Positions 54,726 through 64,000 of a DNA stretch of 64,000 bases are shown here, one piece after another. This stretch comes from Brachypterus glaber. Taxonomy: Eukaryota; Arthropoda; Insecta; Coleoptera; Kateretidae. The notes beneath the pieces are model-generated. The model ran no database searches. It saw only the letters and a program-made list of their open reading frames with translations, and was not told where the DNA came from. A program made the translations under genes and the position numbers. How positions within the stretch are numbered: the first letter of the stretch is position 1; the number at the start of each line of letters is the position of its first letter. The stretch is taken from positions 10,437,816 to 10,501,815 of the forward strand of contig OY294052.1 in NCBI GenBank assembly GCA_958510825.1, read 5' to 3'.

Positions 54726-55269
54726 CTAGGTTAGTTAAAGACGTAAATTAGTTCCCTCTTTAAAAAACCTTTCATAAATATGAAGATTAAGAGGTAGTTG
54801 ATAGTGTGACATAATTATTTAGGGGGGGAGGGCCCTCTCTGAGGGGGTGCCGGCCAGACTGACAGAATTAAACCTCATTTTTTCAGTTATACAAACATAA
54901 AAATAATATGATAGTCAAGACATTATTTAAAATTTTAAATTGCAAAATTTTTAAAATAATAAAATATATTTTGTTAAAATAGATATAGATATAGTCAGTG
55001 CGCTATAAGAATGGGACAGTGATGTCATAAAACAGAGTGCCCACAGGGAAAATCAGGAAATTTGATCAGCTGTAAAAAAATAAGTGAAAAATCAGGGAAA
55101 TTGAAAAAAAAAACTCTGGTATACATAATAAATTATTACTAAAACAAGTATTCATTCATAAAGTTCTACCAACCCATTTTAAAAAAAAAGTAAAAAAATA
55201 AATAAAAAAATCAAAATACAAAAAAGGAACGGCTAGAATAGTATTATAGGTATGGTAGTTTTGAACATG

Positions 55270-55680
55270 CCAAAATCGCCAAAAAAAAATCCTAACCTTG
55301 GATACAAATGTGTTTCATGCAAAAATAAGCAACTTTGAAAATGTTCGTCTGTCCGTCCGATGTCACGTTTTTTGTTTACACGATAACTTGAGAACAAATT
55401 ATCAGATCGACTCGAAAAAGTCCAAAAAAAACATCCTAACCTTGGATACAAATGTGTTTCATACAAAAATAAGCAACTTTGAAAATGTTCGTCTGTCCGT
55501 CCGATGTCACGTCTTTTGTTTACACGATAACCGAGACGATAACTTGAGAACCAATTATCAGAACGACTCGAAATTTTCAGAAAAAATGCGGTTCTATGAG
55601 CAAAAGATCCCTATTGTTTTTAAAAGTAATCCCCCCAAAAACAAAAAAGTTATGTTGGTTTAAACTTAAAAAAAAAGAAT
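55270..55680 (-). repeat. family A element, reverse copy with internal duplication
   Basis: A block of ~145 bp (CTAACCTTGGATACAAATGT .. GTCTGTCCGTCCGATGTCAC .. GACTCGAAA) occurs twice in tandem (55,290 and 55,435), then the usual AAAGATCCCTATTGTTTTTA. Confidence 0.75.
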
Positions 55681-56021
55681 GAACACCTAAAATACTCTGT
55701 AAAATACAAATTTTTATAGTTACCACTTTAAAATTTATTATTTTTAACTTGTAATACTAAGGGAATTTGCCGTATTTATTCAACAAAATTAAGGAAAAAA
55801 GGTTTATTAGCGAATATTCATTTTACGTACCTTGATCTTCTTTTGTTATAAAAATACTTATTAAGATAAATTATTTTAAATAATAAGCTCGATAATAAGA
55901 GATTGCAATGGATAAAGCAATTAAATTGTCAAAGAAAGTCGCCATTGTTTTCCATAACTATTACTAAGGAAATTTTGCCGTAACTTACCGTCACTAAGGT
56001 ATTTTGCCGTATCTCGTTAAT

Positions 56022-57312
56022 TACACAGGCCCACAAAAGAAAAAAAGTGGGCTGTGCTGGGGTTGAGACCTAACTATTCTTATGTATTTTGGGATGCTGA
56101 ATACGAATCTGTCATAAAAAAAGGCACTTCGTCTGCTTATTTTGTTTCTACACTGAAAAAACTGTCTGGACCCACAAAAAAAGTGGTCTGTGCTATGGTT
56201 AAGACCCACGGATTCTTATGTATTTTGGGATGCTGAACACGAATCTGCCATAAAAAAGCCACTTCATGGGCTTATTTTGTATCTACACTGAAAAAACTGT
56301 CTGGGCCCACAAAAAAAAGTGGTCTGTGCTGGGGTTGAGATCCACTTATTCTTATGTATTTTGGGATGCTGAACACGAATCTGTCATTAAAAAGGCACTT
56401 CATCGGCTCATTTTTTTTCGGCACTGAAAAAACATTATGGGCCCACAAAAAAAAAAATAGTCGTTAATTACACAGGCCCACAAAAGAAAAAAAGTGGGCT
56501 GTGCTGGGGTTGAGACCTAACTATTCTTATGTATTTTGGGATGCTAAATACGAATCTGTCATAAAAAAGGCACTTTGTCTGCTTATTTTGTTTCTACACT
56601 GAAAAACTGTCTGGACCCACAAAAAAAGTGGTCTGTGCTGTGGTTAAGACCCACGGATTCTTATGTATTTTGGGATGCTGAACACGAATCTGCCATAAAA
56701 AAGCCACTTCATGGGCTTATTTTGTATCTACACTGAAAAAACTGCCTGGGCCCACAAAAAAAAGTGGTCTGTGCTGGGGTTGAGATCCACTTATTCTTAT
56801 GTATTTTGGGATGCTGAACACGAATCTGTCATAAAAAAGGCACTTCATCGGCTCATTTTTTTTCGGCACTGAAAAAACATTATGGGCCCACAAAAAAAAA
56901 ATAGTCGTCTATGCCGGGGTTGAGACCCACCTATTCTTATGTATTTTGGGATGCTGAACACAAATCTGTCATAAAAAAGGCACTTCATAGGCTCATTTTT
57001 TTTCTATACTGGAAAAACTGTCTGGGGCCACAAAAAAAAAGAGTGGTCTGTGCTGCGGTTTAGACCCACCTATTCCTATGTATTTTGAGATGGTGAACAA
57101 GAATCTGTCATAAAAAATGCACTTCAATGGCTCATTTTTTTGTTACACTGAAATAATATGAGATTTTTACCATTTTAGACAGTTTTTTCAGTGGAGCAAA
57201 GAAATGAGCTGATGAAGTGCCTTTTTTTATGACAGATTCGTGTTTGGAATCCCAAAATACATAAGAGTAGGTGGGTCTCAACCCCAGCACAGACCACTTT
57301 TTTTATTTTGTG
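56022..57312. repeat. 137-bp satellite with 3-mer higher-order repeat
   Basis: Monomer: GGCCCACAAAAAAAAGTGGT, CTGTGCTGGGGTTGAGACCC, TTCTTATGTATTTTGGGATG, CTGAACACGAATCTGTCATA. Starts at about 56029, 56167, 56305, 56440, 56475, 56613, 56750, 56884 and 57024. Three monomers plus the AATTACACAGG leader are duplicated as a block of ~440 bp (56,022 and 56,463). The last monomer (57,180-57,312) is inverted. A diverged monomer lies at 63,800-63,925. Confidence 0.88.
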
Positions 57313-57868
57313 GTCCTGTGTTATTAGTATTATACTAAGGCATTTTATCGTAACTTCTTAAAAAGTCCAAACGATAGATACGGCAAATTGGCTTAGTAAT
57401 TGACAACTTTAAAGAAGATACGGCAACTTTAATAGAGTAATTTTATTATGAAAAAATGAATTAAATCGTTAAATAATATGATAAAAATACTCATTGATTG
57501 TTATTACATCATTTTGGAGTCATAACTCATTTTTGACAAAAAAGTAAGTTACCACCTCTGTGTTTAGCGCGCGGCAGTATAAATCGCTGCTAACAAACTT
57601 ACTTGGATGCAAAGTGATACTTTGTGTTGTTTTCTTACAATATTAATTTATAACAAAATAAATTGATCCTAATTATAGCGCATTCATCAGTATGTTTACA
57701 TATATTTAACGCATTTAATACAAGTCGTAAAGATACATATAATGCTTCAAATTCGAGTGTAAACTTCCCGCCCTCGCTTCTTTAACTTTTGAACGGCTTA
57801 AGATATCAACTGAAAATTGAAAATAAGTAAATAACATAACCCAAATATTTTTTTGGTATACATTTTAT

Positions 57869-58034
57869 ACAGTGCGGTCCAAAAGTCACCCCCCCCCCCT
57901 TTTTAACTTTTGAACGAGTTGAGATATCGACTCAAATTAAGAACTCTTAAATAAGACAACTTAAACTATCTTTTAGCATATATTTGATATTTTCAGCTCT
58001 TAAAATGTGGGCAGGGGGGCATGGGGGGACTTTT
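57869..58034. repeat. family C half element
   Basis: Left arm only: CAGTGCGGTCCAAAAGTCAC to GGCAGGGGGGCATGGGGGGA, then unrelated sequence. Matches 47872-48030 closely. Confidence 0.8.
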
Positions 58035-58068
58035 GACACGATACACTTACATGGGTACTATATTTTAA

Positions 58069-58146
58069 GTCCAGGGACTTTTTATCTATCTATCTCTGTT
58101 TACAAAATGTTATAAACAGAGATAGATAGATAAAAAGTACCTGGAC
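58069..58146. repeat. hairpin with CTAT microsatellite arms
   Basis: GTCCAGGGACTTTTTATC, TATCTATCTCTGTTTA is mirrored by TAAACAGAGATAGATAGA, TAAAAAGTACCTGGAC: 34 of about 35 positions pair around an 8-base loop. Confidence 0.85.
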
Positions 58147-59923
58147 TGGCGAAAACTTAGCCATTATATTAAGACCATTTTATGCAGTAGTAAAGGTTGT
58201 AAATTAATAACTAATTAATAATACAGTCATAGTAAAAGACTCCAAAAAATCTATAAAATATCGGTAATTTTCGACAAGATTTTTCAGCAATCGAAAAGCT
58301 CAAAAAAAAAATATTTTTTTTTTTTTTGAAAAGTGGTAAAGTAAATTCCGAAATTAACAGGGTTTTATTCCTTATTTTCTAAAAAAAAAATCGACCCCTC
58401 TTTTTGTCCTCTTGAGTGATCGAGCAAAAACTTTTGAAAAATTGAGTTTCATGAGAAGAGTTTTGGTTTCAGACGAAAACAGCCATTTTGAAAGTAATAC
58501 TACTTTGTGGAGAGTAGATGAATAATTTAAACTAAGCATGCCATGTTTTTTTTAATTAATTTTTTAATGTTATATATCGACCATGAACTTGTAATACCTC
58601 CTAAGTGTGAAAAGTCAAATTTTTCAGGAACCACAGTTCTTAGAGTTGCTGTTTACTCTATTTTTAATATTTATAGCAATATAAATAAAGTGGTGTAAGG
58701 TTTGGACTTTTTGTCCCTAAATATGTTTTAGTCTTACATTTAAACTATTCTAGCTTATATTGCAGTTAGAAGGTTTGGATGTTAATTGGACAAAAATGTC
58801 AGTTAGGAGTTATTGCATGTTCATGAACGATATACATATTAGTTTTACGATTAGCTGCTAAACATGACCTTTTGGCCATGAATAAAATATAAAAACCGTT
58901 TTAAACTACTAGAAACTTATCGCTTGAGATGCCATTTTTGACCTTTTTTATCAAGATAAATTAAAATAAATCACATACAGAATCGAGTATGGAATAGTGA
59001 GAAAATATGAGACATCCCAGGAACCATAAATGTCTATTTTTGTTAAAAGTCCGCTTATTAAACGTTCTTTAAGTTTTTTTTTTATACGTAAATTTACGTA
59101 TAATAAACGTTTAACCCTCAGTTAACCAGGTGAAAAAAAAATACTTAGTTAAACCCCAATATAAAATATACATAAAAAAATAACAAACACTATTTATTTC
59201 AATAAAAATGATTGTATGATAGTTAAATATTATGTAATAAACTTTACTTGGATAATAATTATTATAAAAAATAAAAAACTCATTTTTTAATATTCTGAGA
59301 AACTTTATTAAAAACGTTAGCAAAAAATGCAACTTCAAACAAATTTAATTGGAAAAAAAATGGTTGGTACCTATTATATTCATTCAAATATAAACAGTTT
59401 TGAGATAAACGTTTAAAGTTATCTATACAAACGTCTCAGTCAACAAAATTAATTGCAGGGAGTTTTCAGGGAGCTCCCACAATAAACTTCCATGGGAGGT
59501 CCCATATTCAACCCCTGGGAGCTTTCAGCGAGTGCGGAATTTCTGCGTTAGCCTTAGAGAGCTTTCGGGTCGCTAGTCCCATAAGACTCCCATGATGTGC
59601 CTATAAGCCTCTCATAATATGACTCTAAGACTCCCAATTAGACGCCCTTTGCTCGATTTACCCCCAAATGAACAATTTATGTTAGTCAGCCAGCACAAAA
59701 TATGTTTCTAGCTGAAATAAGTTTCAGCCAGCGAAATATGTATAAAACATTAACTTGGTAATAAATTATAATTAATATTTTGCATATTTTTAATTACAAA
59801 AATTATAAAATGTTAAAATAAATTTGGGACACCATTAACCATGTGGGGTTCCACAAACCCCCCGAGCACTTTCACTTCCTATTTCGCAACGATTTTTCTT
59901 ATAACTGAGCTTATATTTTAAAT

Positions 59924-60010
59924 CTGTGGCTTGGTTCTAAAAGGGCCAATGTCAAATATTTGAACGGATAAACTAAGTCAAACATTGGCTGTTTTAGCAG
60001 TTTAACCACA
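59924..60010. repeat. family I MITE, partial copy 3
   Basis: TCTGTGGCTTGGTTCTAAAA, GGGCCAATGTCAAA, then CATTGGCTGTTTTAGC and TTAACCACAGATC. Its right end abuts family C copy 2. Confidence 0.65.
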
Positions 60011-60021
60011 GATCTCATACA

Positions 60022-60747
60022 TACAGAGCTGTCCAAATGTCACCCCCCCTCTTAACTTTTGAACGAGTTTAGATATCGACTTCAAATTTAGAACTCTTAA
60101 ATAAGACAACTTAAACTATCTTTAAGCATATATTTGATACTTTTAGCTCTTAAAATGTGGGCAGGGGGGCATGGGACGACATTTTTTTAAATGGAAAGGT
60201 GGGTAGTGTGATACATCATTTTAAAGCTTATACAATTCTCCAATTAACTGTAAATTTTTTATTTTTTTTTTATTTTTTTTTTTGGGTTTAAAATAGGGTT
60301 GAAAATGGGAATTTTTGTCAAAATTTCTCTAAAAAATCCAAACAATTTTTTTAAAATGCATAATTTCATAATGAAAAAAAGTAAATTATACTTTTAAACT
60401 AATTTTAGTTGACATAAATAAAAATTAACAAAAAAAAAACTTTAAATTTATTTTTTAGCACAAAAAACTGAAAAATCAAACCCTTAAAAACATGTTTAAA
60501 ATTTTTATAAATGTATGGTTATATAGAGAATTTTAAAGGCTTTAAAATGATGTATCACACGACCCCCCTTTCCATTTAAAAAAAATTTCCCCCCATGCCC
60601 CCCTGCTCACATTTTAAGAGATAAAAGTATCAAATTTATGCTTAAAGATAGTTTAAGTTGTTTTATTTAAGATTTCTAAATTTGAAATCGATATCTCAAC
60701 TCGTTCAAAAGTTAAGAGGGGGGGGGTGACTTTTGGACCGCACTGTA
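60022..60747. repeat. family C foldback, copy 2
   Basis: ACAGAGCTGTCCAAATGTCA at the left, TGACTTTTGGACCGCACTGT at the right. The inverted match continues outside these ends (CACAGATCTCATACATACAG mirrored as CTGTATGTATGAGATCTGTG). Confidence 0.88.
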
Positions 60748-60889
60748 TGTATGAGATCTGTGAGTTTAACAGGTTTATTGACTATTTTTTTCAACTATCA
60801 TAATATCGGTTTCAACCAATAAAAAACAAGGCATTACCATAACGACGGTATATTTTCGTCTTGAATATATAGACCTACCAGAAAATCGA

Positions 60890-61630
60890 ATATACAGGGT
60901 GATCCATAACTGGCATGCCAAAATTTAAGAGGTGATTCTAGATCCAAAAATATAAAAAAAGTTCCTATAAAGGTTGGTCCGGAAATGAGCCCTAAGGGAT
61001 CTAGGGCCCTTTAAAATTGTAATAAAAATAAGGTTTTTAATTAATAACTCGGGTACCGTTTAAGCTAGAGCGGCGAGCTTTTGCATGTATACTAGTATTA
61101 ATAAGGGCAATAAGTTTATGTTAATTTATTTTTTTAATTTATCCAGAGGCGTGCTCAGACGGACAAAATATATGAGGGTTAAAACATTTTTGCCCCAAAC
61201 TTTTCTATGTGTATGTTTTTTGGATTTGTTGTAAAAAATATAGATTTCTAGAGTAAAAATACATATAAAATATCATATAGTGTAACACTGTAGGAGCAAC
61301 CGTTATCAAAAAAAAATGCAATTAAGAGGAAGTAACATTTTGTGCCACCAAAAACGTTACTTTTTAAAAGGCTATTACTCCTTTAATATTAAATTTAGTT
61401 GTTTTGGTGTATAATACTTTTTTGCTCAGTTTTAAATGAAGAATCACCCTGCAGCATTAAAATTTTATTGGTGCTTTTTTTTGTTCCCCATTCAATACGT
61501 CATCTTCGAAGGGCCGTAGCTCCCTTAGGGCTCATTTCCGGACCAACCTTTATAGAAACTTTTTTTCATATTTTTGGATGTAGAATCACCTCTTAAATTT
61601 CGGTACGCGAGTTCTGGAACAGGCTGTATA
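60890..61630. repeat. family D foldback, copy 3
   Basis: TATACAGGGTGATCCATAAC to GGAACAGGCTGTATA, about 740 bp, with CCCTAAGGGATCTAGGGCCC at the left and GGGCCGTAGCTCCCTTAGGG at the right. Confidence 0.85.
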
Positions 61631-62146
61631 CCAGTTTTCTCGCGTTTTCTATTTCTTTGATATAACAAGCTTGATTATGTAATATTATAACAAAATATCA
61701 ACTAAAATGCACAATTAAGGCAATTTGTATGTCTTATTAGCTTATTTTTATTCAATATTAATAAAATTTAACGAATTTAGATCTTTTTTGTTCCAAAAAT
61801 TAGAAATGTCAAACATAAATTTATTGTGTCAAAATAAATTAACATCAAATTAGTTATTAATTATTTATTCAAATTACTTTTGAAGATTTAAATTTTTTAA
61901 AAATTGTTTCAAAAAATAGTCCTGCAAATACACCTCCAGATTCGGTATTTCTTCAAACACAACTTGTTTGGACATAAACCCCGTTTAAAACTCTTAATTA
62001 AGAAAAGTCATTTGTATTATTTTTGTATCAAACACTCATTTTGAATTAAAATTTGTAATCTTATAAAAAAAATTAATATGATTATTAATATCAAAAAACT
62101 AAGTATGTAATTTAATTTAAACATAATAAATTATTATTTACAATTT

Positions 62147-62818
62147 TATACAGGTTGTCCCAGAACTCCTTGAAGGCACACATACTACATCAAAAAATAT
62201 AAAAAAAAGTTTCTATAAACGTAGACCCGCAAATCGGTCCTAAGGGAGTTATGTCCAATTAAAGGGGATACCAAAAATTTAGTTTCTATTTAATATCTCT
62301 GGAGCTCTTTAAGCTAGAGGGACGAGGTTTTGCATGTGGTTTAGTATTATTAAGGTCAATTATTTTAAGTTATTTTAGTTTGTGAATTTTACCAGTGGCG
62401 CGCCCAAGCGTGGGAAATGGCTGTGGCTTACTACATTTTTTCCCATAATTTTTTTTCAGGGTAAATTTGTTGCATTCCTTTTACAAATGATGCATTTAAA
62501 GAGCCCAATACTTACATAATATTTATTTTTGGGCCAGAGTGTAACAAACTTTTTTTTCATATAATAGTTATTATGCATTTAAAGATCCCAATACTTACAT
62601 AATATTTATTTTTGGACCAGAGTGTAACCAACTTCTTTTTCATATAATAGTTTTTAATGGAGAATCGCCCTGCAGTGTTAATTTACGTTATTAGCTTTCT
62701 TGGGCCTTATTTAAATTTAATGGGCCCAAGTCCATTAGGACCGATTTGCGGCCCTATATGATGTTTTAAATATTTTTTGATATATTATATGTCGCGAGTT
62801 CTGGGACACCCTGTATAT
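62147..62818. repeat. family E foldback, copy 2 (uninterrupted)
   Basis: TACAGGTTGTCCCAGAACTC and GAGTTCTGGGACACCCTGTA are inverted ends. GATTTGCGGCCCTA pairs with CGCAAATCGGTCCTAA. A 60-bp unit around TTTAAAGAGCCCAATACTTA and TTTTTGGGCCAGAGTGTAAC is duplicated in tandem. Confidence 0.85.
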
Positions 62819-63111
62819 GTATGTGTAAAATTTTACAAAGTATCAAAAAAAGCACCTAACTTAGCTTATATAATAAGTGGATAATAATATTTGTTCGGTA
62901 TTAATATTACAGATAAATATCTTAATTTTTAGATATCAGTATGTAGAAATCTATTTCCCTATATTTTGCAAACTTGCTATCTTTTCAACGCGTTTAGTAT
63001 CAGAAATAAAGATAAATACATTTTATTTATATTTTATTAACCCATTAAGGGCTGGCCCATGAATTTGTTGTATAATATATGAAATATTTATCAGATATTA
63101 CTATTACTCTA

Positions 63112-63310
63112 GTAACAATTTTTGTCAAGTCTTGAGCAAGTCTGGCTCAGGATTCTTGATCAAGTAACTGCACCCAGATTATGACAGTTCTGGCGCAAGA
63201 TACTGTCGACAGATTTTGGCTCAAGAATTGTCAAAGAATTGATAGAGATACTTCGTCAAGATTCTTGGACAGGTCTTGAGCAAGAATTTGGCAAGAAAAA
63301 TTGACAAGAA
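63112..63310. repeat. degenerate TCTTGAGCAAGA-like repeat
   Basis: Short words such as TCAAGTCTTGAGCAAG, TCTTGATCAAG and TTGGCTCAAGAATTGTCAAG recur in both orientations. No clean unit length. Confidence 0.5.
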
Positions 63311-63344
63311 ATCGAAAAGCGATCTCTATCTCTATAAAATTATA

Positions 63345-63495
63345 CAGGTCAGTACGTGAGTACTTGCGAAGAAGCGTGCAATACATTGCAATGGACCGTT
63401 ATATAGAAATATTTTGTTTTGAGTCCTACCCTGTCACTAAATCCGTTGTTGTCACGTGCGTTTGTCTACACTCACTTGAAGTTGAATATACTATA
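63345..63495. repeat. family F half element, reverse
   Basis: CAGGTCAGTACGTGAGTACT through AACAAACG-complement to AAGTTGAATATACTATAG. Reverse orientation relative to copies 1 and 2, and lacking the distal half. Confidence 0.8.
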
Positions 63496-64000
63496 GTAGT
63501 ACTAAGCGCCGATGTATATAATTGTAGGAAAGCGTTTGTTTGCTAATAAATACAGAATACATAGTGTAATAAATTATTATTACTAATAATAATAATTAAT
63601 CATAATTAAATCTATGAATTAAATTTAACTTTTAATTAATTTATATTTCTGTATTAAATAATGAGAGCAGCAAAAATTCGATCCAACTTATTATTCCAAT
63701 ATAAACCGAAAATAATTAAAAGGATTAATAATATTTAAATAAGTTTTAGAACAATAGTACGTAATAATGGTAATACAAGGAAGATTATGTTGAGCTTTAA
63801 TTACACACGCCCACAAAAAAATAAATATAATGTACTAGACATGCGGCTATGAGATTTCTAGTATGTATTTTAGGCTGCTAAATCCAAATATGGTGTCAGC
63901 ATTACCCATTCATCTTTGGTTTTTTTTTTTATAAAAATCGAAAAAACCTAAAAATTCGCTGAAAAACTGGAAGTGATTGTTTTTATTTTAATCCAAATAA

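Noticed and set aside
59111..59338. 75-codon hydrophobic minus-strand frame
   Set aside because: Phe/Ile/Tyr/Asn-rich as expected of random AT-rich DNA; no splice signals or family resemblance.
1..64000. CRISPR arrays, bacterial operons or viral insertions
   Set aside because: Direct repeats here are AT-rich satellites without spacers of uniform length; no viral or bacterial protein signatures were seen in any frame.

Overview
This is AT-rich nuclear DNA from an animal, almost certainly an insect. Genes are split into short exons with GT..AG introns. One gene is mextli (mxt), an eIF4E-binding factor best known from insects, and the rest of the sequence is full of short non-coding inverted-repeat elements and satellites. 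A beetle or similar TE-rich insect is plausible, but the sequence does not settle the order. No prokaryotic features, CRISPR, rRNA or convincing tRNA genes were seen.

Six genes and one gene fragment can be supported. Five have complete coding sequences that I assembled exon by exon, with splice phases that agree at every junction. (1) JMJD4, + strand, 5619-7914, 2 exons, 387 aa: JmjC oxygenase. (2) det1 (Drosophila abo homologue), - strand, 12010-8147, 4 exons, 556 aa: CRL4 ubiquitin-ligase adaptor, tail-to-tail with JMJD4 with only 232 bp between the stop codons. (3) Amacr, + strand, 13817-15057, 2 exons, 376 aa: alpha-methylacyl-CoA racemase with a C-terminal SKL peroxisomal signal. (4) mxt, - strand, 40208-17174, 10 coding exons over 23 kb, 518 aa. 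(5) SMSr/SAMD8, + strand, 41636-46315, 3 exons, 449 aa: ceramide phosphoethanolamine synthase, head-to-head with mxt. (6) The first coding exon of Mondo (MondoA/ChREBP sugar sensor), + strand, 52527-52804; the rest of the gene must lie beyond the window. An orphan first exon of a UDP-glycosyltransferase sits antisense inside mxt intron 2 (36620-36853). The genes are housekeeping or metabolic singletons with no evident shared pathway.

Everything else is dominated by repeats. 0-5.6 kb: a 54/78-bp minisatellite that stays open in one frame, then nested inverted-repeat elements. 5.6-15 kb: JMJD4, det1 and Amacr with MITEs in introns and promoters. 15-40 kb: mxt, whose introns hold at least three satellite or tandem arrays and many MITEs, including a 3.3-kb nest of inverted repeats at 20.7-24.0 kb. 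40-46 kb: SMSr. 46-64 kb: mostly non-coding, with multiple copies of several long-armed foldback families and a 137-bp satellite, plus Mondo exon 1 at 52.5 kb.

The most interesting non-genic signal is a set of 0.65-0.95-kb non-coding foldback elements (families C, D and E below) that recur across the window. D, E and the 21-22-kb nest share a conserved internal motif of the type CCTAAGGGAGCTACGGCC, and two families have copies interrupted by other elements, giving a relative insertion history. Letters A-I for repeat families are local names used only here.
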